From Dirofilaria immitis (lineage: Eukaryota; Nematoda; Chromadorea; Rhabditida; Onchocercidae), in the NCBI GenBank assembly GCA_024305405.1, contig JAKNDB010000098.1, positions 4,189,154 through 4,253,153 on the forward strand: a stretch of DNA of 64,000 nucleotides, given 5' to 3'. Under the pieces are notes generated by a model, which saw nothing but the letters and a program-made list of their open reading frames with translations, searched no databases and was not told where the DNA came from. Both the position numbers and the translations under genes were made by a program. Shown piece by piece: positions 41,001 to 52,515 of this stretch. Position 1 is the stretch's first letter, and the number at the start of each line of letters is the position of its first letter.

Positions 41001-44000
41001 GAGGTTCGCGAATCAGAAAGGTTTCTTTTCAAATGCAATTTATAAGTGTAATTTTGTAAGAGCTGAGAACGAAGAATTTAGTCATTTCTGAATTCCAGCA
41101 ATTTATATATTCTCGAGTGTCATTCTTGTATTTCTTGCATAAACCATTATTATTTGTGGAACAAATTCTTTCAGTTTTAATCTTTTGACACATTGGTTAG
41201 CAAATCGTTAGATAATTTGGTTAAGTGAAATAACAAGAACTGTTTGCATAAATGAATTGAAAACAGCCGGCATAAATTAACAGAACATGAATAGTATGAT
41301 AGTCATTGCAAGAAATTTTCCTATTATTAATGATTATATCTTCAGATCCGCGAAATGTATTCCGATGTCCGTATATTATTTCCGCGCGACACTGACATCG
41401 ACAAAGATATCATTCACCTTATTGGCAAAAAAGAAGATGTGATAGAAGTGAAGAAACAGCTTGAAACTATGATAATAGAATTGGTAGGAGCCATTTGTTT
41501 TTTACTATCTATGCATAGTGTTTCTGTTTCTTCGGTAAGAAAATATAATTTCATTATTGGACTGCAGTGAAATAAATTCCTGCATATACTAATTAAGAAT
41601 TTGCAACACTTGAGGATTATGTATCTGATGCAAATTCAATGCAATGTAGATACAATGCATTGTAGTTATCTTAATAAAATAACGGTGCCAATCATGTTAG
41701 AAATGCTCTAAATTTATGAAATAATTCGATTGTGAGTGTTTCAATATTGATTTCAATGTTTGGAATTATTTTTGTCCTTACATCTCCTGCAAGGAAACTA
41801 AGACAGTTACATCAGAAATTTTATTTGCTGTATAGTTTGAAAAAAATTAACAAATCAGACCATATATTTTAGAAATTTACGAGAGGAATTTTGTTCTAAA
41901 TATTTTCCAGAATGAGAATGTTGAAACCAAAATGGAAGTTGATCCCAAACATCATCGGCATTTCGTCATTCGAGGTGCTGCAGTATTGCGTGAAATCCAA
42001 GATCAGAATGGTGGTGTAATAATTTCTTTTCCTCGTGCTGGTACAAATGATAGCAAGGTGACACTTAAAGGAAGTAAACAGTGTGTTGAATGTGCGAGAG
42101 CTCGAATTGAAGAAATTGTAGAAGATTTGGTCAGTTTGAATATTTCATTAAAAAAGATCATTAAAGTGAATTGTAAGTTTATTTCGCTCCATAAAACGGA
42201 CCATATCGATCCAGTGTTTTCTTTATATGTTTTATTCTCTTTTAAAATCCTATAATCATTCATCTTCGTGCTTTTGTTCATTGCTTATTTATTACCATCC
42301 CGTTCATTGATGATAAATAAGCATTTAGGCTTGGTATCATTCAGAAGCGTTTCTTTTGTTGCAGGAATCACAGATGACAATGAAAATCGAGATTCCAGGA
42401 GAACATCACCGTACTTTACTTTCAAATCGTGGACAAAAAATCCAAGAACTTCAGTCGAAATATAATGTTCAGATTAAATTCCCAGATCGGAGACTGCGGG
42501 GTAATTTGTGAAAATTTTATCTAATGTTCTATGAAATCTACTTATTCAGTCTTGATCATGAGCTTATTATTTTAATATTTTGCTATGTGGAAATCTGCGG
42601 ACAGAAGGCATTATTTGTGATTTCAATGTCAGATTACTCACATAGTTTTAACCTACAACTGCAACATTTTTATGGAAAAAATTTGAGGAGATTTTTTACT
42701 CTAACCTATAGTTTATGAGTTAAACATCGCTTTTCCTTCTGTAAACAATACTTATACTACACTTTTCATTTCATCTTATATTTTGGTTTTATCTTTTGGC
42801 TCTCTTTTCAGAAAATACTCAAAATGAAAATGAAAGAAATATGGAAGATGGGCCATCATTGCTTGATACTATAACTATTAGTGGTCGAGATACACGTTGT
42901 AAAGAAGCGGCTGAAGCACTTAAAGCTTTAGTACCCATCACTAGAACGGTCAGTTTTATGGATTATATTTTTTACATTGGTTATTCGTTATGTTTCTAAA
43001 ATTTTGATTAGTACTGGGCACAGTATTCCCTTGTCTACTATGTATAAGAATAATTTACTGTTTGGAAGGGTGACGAGCCACATTTCAATATGAAGTTCTT
43101 TGAATATAGAGCTTTTTTTTGACTACAGCGATGTGTAATAAATATATTCAAGAAAGATTCAGGTTAATGTTGCATTCGAACATCATCGTTTTCTAATCGG
43201 CAGGAGTGGTGAAACAATACGTTCTTTGATGCAAGCGCATGATGTCAATATTTCGATACCACCAGAAGATACACATTTAGATGAAATAATAATAACCGGA
43301 GCGGCTGGGAATGTTGAGTCTGCCGTGGCTGATATTTTGAAGCGAGTTGGTGAATTTGAAGAAGCAGCAGAAATTCGAGTATTCACTTATTTTTTTGCCA
43401 TCAGTTACTTTTTATCAATCATTTGCGAGGAAAAGGAAAAAATGGGAGAGCGTCATTAAAGGATAAGACATAAGACCCTAACTTATATCGTTCAAGATAA
43501 TCCAGATGACACATAAGATTTAGATTCATAAAAACAATTTCTCTTGACGATTCTGAAATTAGAGAAAATGAATTTTTTAAATTTTTCTGTGTGGAAAAGT
43601 TTTTAGGTAAATACTGTTGACGTCATCACATATACAAGCTTTTCGGCTTTTAATCTTTCATGCAATATTATATAGTTTTAAATTTTAGCGTCTGCGCTCT
43701 TTCAAACTTACTTTTGATGTACCGTCAGAATACCACGTCCGTTTAATTGGTCCACGTGGTAAAATTGTAAATGAATTACGTGCTAAACATGATGTTTTGA
43801 TTGCATTTCCTCGAACCAATGACGATCCACCAGATACAATTACACTAACTGGTATTTTCTAGACTAATTTATTTCTATTTCTGGCTAATCTTTTGCATCT
43901 TTAATAAAATGGATGGTGAAAACTAATCAGATGATGGAACAGTTTGTTAGGATCTCTATAAATCTGAAAGTATTTTTTAAGGTTTAAAATTCGAATTAAG

Positions 44001-45020
44001 GCTGGCAACTGAAGGATTTAAAATGCTGTGGTTTTTAGGTTATGAGGCAAATTGCAATGCATGTAAAGAAGAAATGGAATTGATAATTGGTGAAGCACAA
44101 TCTCTTTTCACTCAAGAAATTTTTCTAGATGCGACTTTTCATCCACGTTTAATAGGCCAAAAGGGTCGTAATTTGAAAAAGGTAAATCTTATAACCGGAA
44201 AATTAGCGTACTCATAAGATTTAATTCGCAGCTCAAAATTCCAATCTTTAATTACCGAATTTTGTACAGTAAAGGGATATTAATTTTCAAAGATATCGAC
44301 CAAAAGTTTTGTCTCAAAAGCACTTTCTATCTTATTTGTCAACTTATTAGAGAATGCAGAATCTTTAAAAGAGCTTTTATTAGGACTTAAATAATTCAGC
44401 TAAAGTGCAGATTTTTCTATGAGGACGTTTTGCAGTTGGAGATAATTTAGGTAATGGATGAGTTCAAAGTGGAAATCCGTTTTCCAAGAAGTATCGATCC
44501 AGATCCGAATCTAGTTGTGATTGCAGGCAAAGATGAAGATGCTGTATACGACTGTATTGAACAGTTGCGTCGAGAAGAAGAAGAGTTTATTCAGGTCTTT
44601 AAATTGCAATTATATGAGGAATTAAATGTGTCTATTTTTTCCTTTTAACATGAGAGAGCTCTCTATTACACTTCTCTTCATTATTGTTCTCAGTTTACAT
44701 ATTGAAAGTTATCATACCTGGTTCTATGCTGAGTCTGGGATAAATATAAATAATGTTGAATTCCTGCTACTAAATTTTCTATAATGAGAGGGACATGTTT
44801 TTAGTAATATAATTTTATAAGGTATCAGTTTAAGGAACGTCGTCAATACATGTCTCCACGTGTCACAGAGCAACCACCACCACCACCTCATATTGAAGTA
44901 GAAATTAAAGGAGCGCCATGGCAGCTAGATATGCAATCCGAAGAGCAGTTTCCAACAATGGGTACTGCACAAGCGTCATCTGCAGCTGCTGGTGCTTGGA
45001 GCGGAGTACGCCGTTTTTGA
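35086..45020 (+). CDS. vgln-1: Vigilin, multi-KH-domain RNA-binding protein
   Basis: Vigilin (HDLBP, Scp160 family) binds mRNAs and tRNAs at ribosomes and the ER. Twenty-one exons join in phase: 35086-35149, 35780-36003, 36421-36691, 36889-37046, 37674-37919, 38203-38463, 38766-38970, 39299-39438, 39653-39871, 40011-40229, 40430-40575, 40862-41020, 41346-41483, 41911-42129, 42365-42500, 42812-42948, 43163-43378, 43689-43851, 44039-44181, 44451-44594 and 44829-45020. The product is about 1266 residues; human vigilin is 1268. Fourteen KH signatures are visible (for example LIGREGIKL-like, IIGKGGSNIR, LIGPRGKIV), preceded by a degenerate KH; some, such as FIRGPFNETI, lack a canonical GxxG. One defect: the KH at 40430-40575 needs one more base in the A-run at 40464-40468 to continue into LLGGGRRLI. 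Symbol follows the worm orthologue. Confidence 0.95.
37077..37330. repeat. Microsatellite cluster in vigilin intron 4
   Basis: ATT, GAT and related triplet runs fill much of the intron between exons 37046 and 37674. They create long but spurious open frames on both strands. Confidence 0.85.
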
Positions 45021-45032
45021 ATTAAAAATGGA

Positions 45033-45038
45033 AATAAA
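45033..45038 (+). terminator. AATAAA polyadenylation signal after vigilin
   Basis: AATAAA lies 13 bases after the vigilin stop codon. Its closeness is unusual but not exceptional for nematodes; a later signal may also be used. Confidence 0.35.
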
Positions 45039-46536
45039 GCCGAGGAATCGCAATAATACCAATATTATGTACTATCATCCACAAATGTACCGATTGCGAT
45101 GCCAATAGCAGTGAAACATTAACAATATCATATTGTATTGTGTTACTATTCTTATTTATTTTAAACAATTATGATCTATTCTGTCATAATTTTCAAAGCC
45201 TTAATTAGTTCTGGAATAGTTCGAAAATTTATTTGATATTTCAGTTAAAAAATGACATCCTCTTCTTTCAAATTCTGATTCGATATCTTTCTTCCTGCTG
45301 GTCCTAAATTTAAAAAACGAATGCAAAAAGAAAGCGGAAATAAAAATGTTCTGGTAACCATACTGTTTCCCTTGTTGTGCCTTAACGATTTATCAACCTT
45401 TATTATGTAGGTATGCTCAATTTATCATTAATATCGCAGTAGTTTCCAAATTATCCATTTTTCTTTTAGGAAAATTGATTTGATTTAGAAATCGCATTTA
45501 GCGTATAATTATGGACAAGGTAATTAATTAATTTAAACATTCATCAATTCTCGTCTTCAGAATTATTAACCATATTTATATCATTTTGAATGATGAGATA
45601 TATTTTATGCATGCTTGCAAAGAAGATATAGAAAATTGCATTACTTGCGAAATTTACGACGCTGCAAAAGTTTTGATGATCCAAGTTTGGATATATTTAG
45701 AAACTTCAACTTTTTAAGTTTCGGTAGATTGAATTTGTTGCAACGTTTTCATTTTGACAATGATATTTCATTAGTATACAACTGTTTTATAATCGTTTGA
45801 ATATTTCTCATATTTGTAAGCTTGCGTCCTCTTTCATCTTGTGGAAAATAAAAGAATTAAGAATTATAGTTTCTCAATTTAACATAGGTAGTATTATTGA
45901 TTTTGAAATTTTATTTCTTTTAAATTGCAGCAAGAATAGTCCACTGAATTGGTGCATATTTTCATACGACACTCTCTATAGTTCCCCTAAGATTAATGTG
46001 GAAAAGTGCCTTACAATGATCGCTTGCGTTATAACACTCCATTTATTGTTTTAAACCCTATTTTTTTAATGCATTGTTTCTAATCGCCAGACTGCTCATT
46101 TTTGGGAATTCATTGTTTAATTTTCTTTTTAATATTTTCTAAAATTCATATCAGAATTTTTGAGGATTACTTCTTTTTTGATTCATGGTTGTTTTTGGTT
46201 GGCTTTTCGCTTTCTATTATCATTATTACTATTAAACATTTTATGGGTTGTAAAATATCATGTATTCCGTAATGAAGAAAGGAAAGGAGGATCGTAATAT
46301 TCTCAAAATATCTTGTTTACCGGTGGAATTCTTTGGCATTAATAACTGAATTAAATATTTTATATTCTCATTTGGCTTTTCGAAGATACAGTATGCTTAG
46401 AAGACAAATGCAGCCTTGAAAATACCGCTTCTTTGAATTCAGAATCAGCTTCAATCGACGAATTATTACGTGTGCTCTTTAAAGTAATTGATTTGTTGGA
46501 AATCGAAAATTATAATTGTTGGAATATATGCAAGCA
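45039..46536. other. Intergenic region between convergent genes
   Basis: Lies between the 3' ends of vigilin (plus) and the RING-like gene (minus). The open frames at 45615-45800 and 45797-46054 show no domain or splice context and look accidental. Confidence 0.5.
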
Positions 46537-48214
46537 TCAGATACGAGGTGACGTAGAATTTCCTCCAATGGAATTGGTGTAATCAACTACGAAATTGAGC
46601 GTCCCATTAGTAAATGGAAAATAATTGATTTCCTTATTACCATATTGTTTTAAATCAATTTCTTGTAGCTCCGAATCTTCAATGTTTCTACCGTAATTGA
46701 AGAAAATGCGCGATTTATGAAGATTTTGCCTGGAATCTCGAAACCAAGTGATTGGTGTTAGAAAGGAAAGTAACAAATATGGCTTAAGTCCTTAAGTCCA
46801 TAGTTGTGCTACTTCAGATCCGATCATAACTTTCAAACAACAAGACAATAATAAGCTTCAACTGAAATATGAACAGAAAATGGCGATAATCAGAAATTAA
46901 CTGATCAAAAGTAAGCAAAAGGGATAGTTAGAAGTAAAATAAAAAAATATATAAAAATGCAAATGAAGCGAAGTGGAAACCTGTCCCCAGTAACCCATTG
47001 TAATGCATTACGCAGGAGTTCTGTGGAAGCAATTTCACTGATGGAATGACGTCGACAAATCGTTTTCATTGGACCTTTCTCAAGAATCAAAGCCCTGATA
47101 CATATCAGCTCTTTTAGCCCATGTTTATTGCAATTCGATTTGCTTGCTGATGAAGTTGGAGGTGACGACAATGATATCTCCAAACAGAAGTGACTCTTTC
47201 AAATGACGTAAATCAATAAGTTCCGTTTCTCAGAATTTTGGTCTCCAATAAACTCTATTTTGAACACTCCCTAGTTATTTGAACCATATCAACGATCCCA
47301 AATAAGAAGATGAGCTTTAATGCGTTTTCGATGCCAGCTATTTGCTGGAAAAAAGAATATGCTATAAGAATAACTTATCTGCATTTCTAAAAAATTTTAG
47401 TGTAAGTACCGTAGCTCGGTGCAGCCGTTTCTTGTTGCAATCTTTTCTTCCATGGCATATCATCGTAACTTCGTCTGCTTTGTTTTTGTTAATAATCATT
47501 TGAAAATATTTATGTCGTAAGATTGGATCCGGACAAAGTGCTGCTAAATCAGCCGCAAAACACTCCGGATTGCAGCATCCTATGGAACCTAAAATAGGGA
47601 TTACTATCAAAACTTTTATATTTCTGTTATTCGAAACTGCTTCTTGGAGATTAATAGTCTGCTTAGTACATGTCCCTCATTTTCTTGTGTTTTGAATGTA
47701 TACGCTATATATTGATGTGCAAAATTCGACGCTCCAAATTTATTTCATTTTTCCAGACGCAATTACCATTAGAATTCATGAAACTTTCGAATCTGCACAC
47801 CAAAATTTCAAAGTTGGGATTTTGCCTCATTTTGTTATTACACTCTAACAATTTATCAAAGAGTTTTACCATCAGTATTTTCAATCATCGACGCATTAGC
47901 TGTGCATAGCTGGCAAATTGCATGCTCACACCGTCCGTGGACTTGAAGCTCCTTCACGGATCGCATCCTTCCACACGGTCCATCGCATCGACGGGTTTGT
48001 TCACCTATTGATGGAATTAGAACTAGATGTAAATTTAATTTTTCCGATATCGTTTTCACACATCATTTTTTTGAGGCCAAGCAGAAAGTGAGGCAGAAGA
48101 AACAGGTAGAATGACTGCTTAGAAGTCAGAAGTTTGTTAAAAATGAAGACAGAGCAGAAATAAAAAAATGCAGTAAGTAGTACCTATTTCAACCGTTGTT
48201 TCTTGACTTTGCAT
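46537..48214 (-). CDS. RING-like cysteine-rich protein
   Basis: Five exons in phase: 48214-48184, 48004-47870, 47588-47410, about 47195-46981, and 46729-46537 (stop TGA). Predicted length is about 250 residues. Residues 17-65 hold a RING-type cross-brace pattern: C17-x3-C21, C36-x-H38, C41-x2-C44, then CC60-61 and C65. The first pair is spaced by three residues, not the usual two. A further Cys/His group (C74, C100-H101, C106) follows. Such proteins are often ubiquitin ligases; that function is inference here. All junctions use GT/AG with a matching phase, except that the fourth exon could begin at 47195 or 47177. A TTGTAG acceptor 37 bases before the ATG suggests trans-splicing. The C-terminal half has no recognised domain. 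I do not know a named orthologue. Confidence 0.7.
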
Positions 48215-48251
48215 TGGTCGTTTTTCTTTTATTTCAGTTCTCGATGTTACT

Positions 48252-48263
48252 ACAATCAAACAA
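48252..48263 (-). promoter_or_regulatory. Probable trans-splice acceptor of the RING-like gene
   Basis: A T-rich tract ending TTGTAG at 48252, giving a 37-base leader before the ATG at 48214. Confidence 0.45.
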
Positions 48264-48961
48264 ATGGTTATGTTCTCGATACTTTAGTAGCAACTCAACG
48301 GTTCAACACAACAATGAAATGGACAAACTATCCAATGCGACTTGTCAAAACTGAGGTCTGAAGTCATTTCACTGACCAATGGATACTTCAAAAGACGGCA
48401 GTTGTCTTAAAATTTATTTCCCAATATATATTGCATTACAAAGCATAAATGAGAATTAATTAAATTGAGGTACTAGAGACTGTCGTATTATCAGTGATTT
48501 TCAACAAATGGACTGATTTCATTGTTCTGTAAAGCCATTTCTATCTTTATAAGCTAATAGAAAACCTAATTTTTATTCCATTACTCATTAGCGTATGTGC
48601 TGTTGATACTTATCAATACTTCTGAAGCAGATCCTCATGACAAATGACAAACCGCGCTGGCAAGAAATGCAGTTTATTTAAGATACAATGAGTTTCGTGT
48701 TTGCGTACCACTTATGGGTGACTTTTTGGATTCGGGAGTTAGCGTACTATTGTCGATATCTCTGTGTGCCTGGTCTTTATACCAACTCAATATGAATGTG
48801 TAAAAGGGCCTGAATAATGTTGGTGTAGTTATTAATGCATCCGTGCTCTCTGGATTGTTTGAACTCGATAGCTAGATGGTTAAACAAAAACTGAACTGAA
48901 TTGAAAATCTGAATTGAAATCAGATTTTTTGAGTTTATCAAATTTGAATTTTACAAAAATA

Positions 48962-49533
48962 TTACTCCTTCACTTCAGTTTTACAAACAACTTTGATTGT
49001 GCACAGATTTGGTTCAATTCGTCCATGAAACTTCTTGCGTACATATTCTGGTAAGAAGTGCTGAATGTCATCGCTTATCGGCACTAAAAAATCAGGAAAT
49101 TATTTTAAAGCGTGAATCAATTGAACTTTGCCCATGCATTTAAATTCTTACCATATTGTTCAGAGAAAACGGGGCGTGCTCCTTCATCTAAATGTTCCGA
49201 TGATACAATATCTTGCGTCAGTGATCTGTATAATGATTTTTGATTATTCTTGGAAACCAAAAATATGATCAGATTTCAAGCTAGAAACAGATGGATCAGG
49301 TCTATTATTAAGTCTACATCTGATTATACATTTTGCAAGTTACACTTTTACCACTTTTTTAGCGCAACTTTCATAACATTTGAAAAGCTTGAGCTACTTA
49401 AAGGTCCAAAGAAAGAAGTTATTGCTGAATTTCGCAGAATTTTAAATGTATCAATGTTAGTAGGTTAAATAAATTTAAGCTGGTCGCACTTCCAGCGAAA
49501 ATCGGACGACTCTGATGCGGGATATGATGCCAT
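48962..49533 (-). CDS. Small 79-residue protein, unknown function
   Basis: Three short exons join in phase on the minus strand: 49533-49490, 49225-49152 and 49083-48962 (stop TAA). They encode 79 residues starting MASYPASESSDFRWK and ending KVVCKTEVKE. The first exon follows a TTTTTAG acceptor by 14 bases, the second and third follow TACAG and TTTTTAG, and the second ends at a strong GTAAGA donor. The first donor (GTGCGA) is weak. There is no signal peptide or membrane segment; the middle is acidic and the end basic. It lies on the same strand about 0.7 kb upstream of the RING-like gene, so co-transcription is possible. No family recognised; the gene model itself is the uncertain part. Confidence 0.5.
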
Positions 49534-49547
49534 CTTTGCTATCAATC

Positions 49548-49558
49548 CTAAAAATTTC
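49548..49558 (-). promoter_or_regulatory. Probable trans-splice acceptor of the 79-residue gene
   Basis: AAATTTTTAG ends 14 bases before the ATG at 49533. Confidence 0.4.
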
Positions 49559-50213
49559 GATCATTTTTCTTTAAAAGTAACTACAAGTACAGTTGGCATC
49601 AAAAATTTAAAAATTTCTGATTTTTGAAATCAAATAATTTTGCCATTAGCTCCAACAGAATGAAAACTTTCTGGCTGTTCTTCAAAAAAATGAAATCCCG
49701 AACTTTGAAGAACATAGATTTGTATATGATAGGAATGCTAGAAAATATGAACTAAGACTCTAGTAAAGTTTAAAAGCAACCGAATCTCTAGGAGTAAACA
49801 ATAAATCATACAGAATTATGCCAAATTCGATCATTTTATAATGCGAATTCAGGAAGCAAAGTTTTCACTTGTTACAGTTGCGCTATTGTTGATTTACATT
49901 CATTTCCTTTTTAAGGATCAATTCTATTGATTCATTTAAATTTATGGTATAAATTCAAAGTTAAACATACGCAGAAAAAATTTTTTGATGGAAGATACCT
50001 TAGGACTAATAACTTTCTTTCTTGTTGTCTCAAACTTGGTTTGAGCCTTCCAATGTTAACCGTCGATTATGATGATTTTATTGAGTAATAAATATATTGA
50101 ACAAAATAAGCGGAATAATGCTTAATAATACGAATAAAATACAAGGGTTATAGATGAAAGATGAGAAAAAGATTAGCAACCAAATGATGTAAGAGTAGAA
50201 ATGATAAATGATT
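49559..50213. other. Intergenic, no gene seen
   Basis: AT-rich sequence without recognisable coding or repeat structure. Confidence 0.4.
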
Positions 50214-52330
50214 GCTGATATTGCTTGACTCAATAAAAACCATTGCTTGAAATACGCCAATTAACCGCGGGAAACTCTTTTTGTATCGGTGATCCTTGAT
50301 TTTGTAATGGATGGCTTATCATATGTTTAGGATTTAGTTATCAGAACAAAGAATGAGAGATGGACAATATTCAGACATGCACAAAACTTCGATCAATACA
50401 ATATTTCAGACAATTAGCATAGATTTCAATATTTATTAACATTACACGTAAGCTTTGTTACAGTGAACAAAGAGGTGACTCAGAAGACTATTCGCTACAT
50501 TAGGTAACAACATTCGTTTATATTAGATAATGAGTCATGCAAATAGTAATCTGATTACCTTTCACTTCATAATCGATAATGAAACAGACAATAAGAAATC
50601 ATATAATGTCGATGTAGACATTATATTAAAAATTTTACTTTCAACATCAAATGAAATATATATATAGCACAAACTTGTGATTTGTTAATACCTCAACATA
50701 ATAGCCGAGTATATTATTGCGAATTATTTTTATTGAGGCAATAACAATAACATTGCAATAATATTTATGAATCTTGACTATCAGTTTTTCATTATTATTT
50801 AGTACATAAATTGTTTATTCTTGGTTATACTACGGAAAAATAAATTATAAAGCTCGGCATCGTTTAGAAGTTCCACAAAAAAATTTGTGATCCTAAACAG
50901 TATTAATAACAGTGCTTGAAGCAATAATAGTGATTCTAAACACTATTACTAATAGTGTTTCTAGTCATATAAGAGAAATATAATTTCGATGCTACTTATA
51001 AAATAGCTAAACGATGACGCAATTGGCTAAAGATTTCAACATTTAGTAGTTGGAAATTTTGTTTCAGAAATCAATTCAAAATGATAAAGTAAGAAGGGAC
51101 AGTGGTGAAACATCTAACAAAGATGGAGAGGATAAATAATTTAATTATTATACTTCCCTCTCCGCTTGAAATTCATATTCAAAAGATTATAGTTCGACTT
51201 AACGATCAACGATATGCAAGCAAGTGATATTTATTAGTTTTTTGTGAAGGATAAGTTTGTCGAAAAATTTATCCCATAAAAATAATTAATTTATACATAT
51301 AGAACATCAAAATAATCACCATGGTGCTTTTCGAATCTTTGAACTCTTTCTACATATTACTTACTTTCATGATTTTCCGACACATTTTATATTCTTAGAT
51401 TCCATATCTTCTTTTTCATTTTTAATCACATTCTTTGATATCGCTTTTATTATCCTCTTCTGAATCCGAAGAGTTGATTAAATTTTCGAATATTTTTCCC
51501 ATATTTTACTTTTACAGAACGGATTTATTTCTCTATTATGTATTATAATTTTCCAGGATTATATATTTTGATTTTCCAAAGATTATATATCTAGTTTCCC
51601 AAAATTACTTCTTCTAATTTTGTATTTCTGATATCGTATATTCCAATTACTCTTTATAGGATATTTTTTTCATTATAAACACTTACCTTTTTCTCAGTAT
51701 TCCTTTGTTTGCTTCAAAATTTCAGAGCGAAATTGGGATCTTTCTCGAAGGAACGGCAAGCAGTACCAGAAATATCAAAAGTTATCCAAACTTTTCGATG
51801 ATTTTGTATCACTATTTCAGGACAAAGTTCTTCGAATAATAGCTTAAGGATATATTATTTTTCATTTTTGTTATTTGTCATATTACCATTTACATCACTG
51901 TGCAATGACGATAATTGGCAAATGACTTATAATATATAAAGTAACGATATAGAATTCAGAATGTCTGAAAAAGTTAAAAAGAAAAATTTTTAGCTCATCA
52001 GTTGACAGTTAACGCTTTTTTCTTTCATCCTTTTCCTTCTTTGTGATAAAATTGTGTTTAGACTAGAAACATTTCGAAAAATTGCTAAGGCTTATTTTCT
52101 ATAAAAATGATAACGAAATATCAGAAAGCGTTGCTCATTTGATATTTTGAGTAAATTTAAATTATGCTAAAATTTGGCAGACAGTTTAACATAACGATCG
52201 ATATGAGATTTAGCCAAGAAATTTATATTTATTTGAATAAAAACGATAATATAAAAATACATTTGAATTCTTTCGTTTTAAGCGAAGACATTTCTTCATA
52301 TTTGACGATATGCGCATCTTTTTTATAAAA
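50214..52330 (+). repeat. Upstream copy of receptor-flanking duplication
   Basis: Diverged copy of 55591-56815. Matching landmarks occur in the same order: ACCGCGGGAAACTCTTTTTG (ACCGCGAGAAGCTCTTTTTG in the other copy), a TAGTTGGAAATTTTGTTT block, and a block around AAATTTATATTTATTTGAAT. No coding frame is apparent. This copy is about 0.9 kb longer. Confidence 0.75.
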
Positions 52331-52515
52331 TCAACAAATTTTCGCTTGATTTATTTTTTGTTTTACTCATTTGCTGTAAAATAATTCGCTTCAAAAAAAG
52401 GATCTAACGAAAACTTTTATCATCATCATGCGAAAGCTACCTTCGCAAAGTTTCATAAATATGCATGAAATCGAATTAAGTTTAAATATTTCATAGTTTA
52501 AGGTAAAGGGAGATA

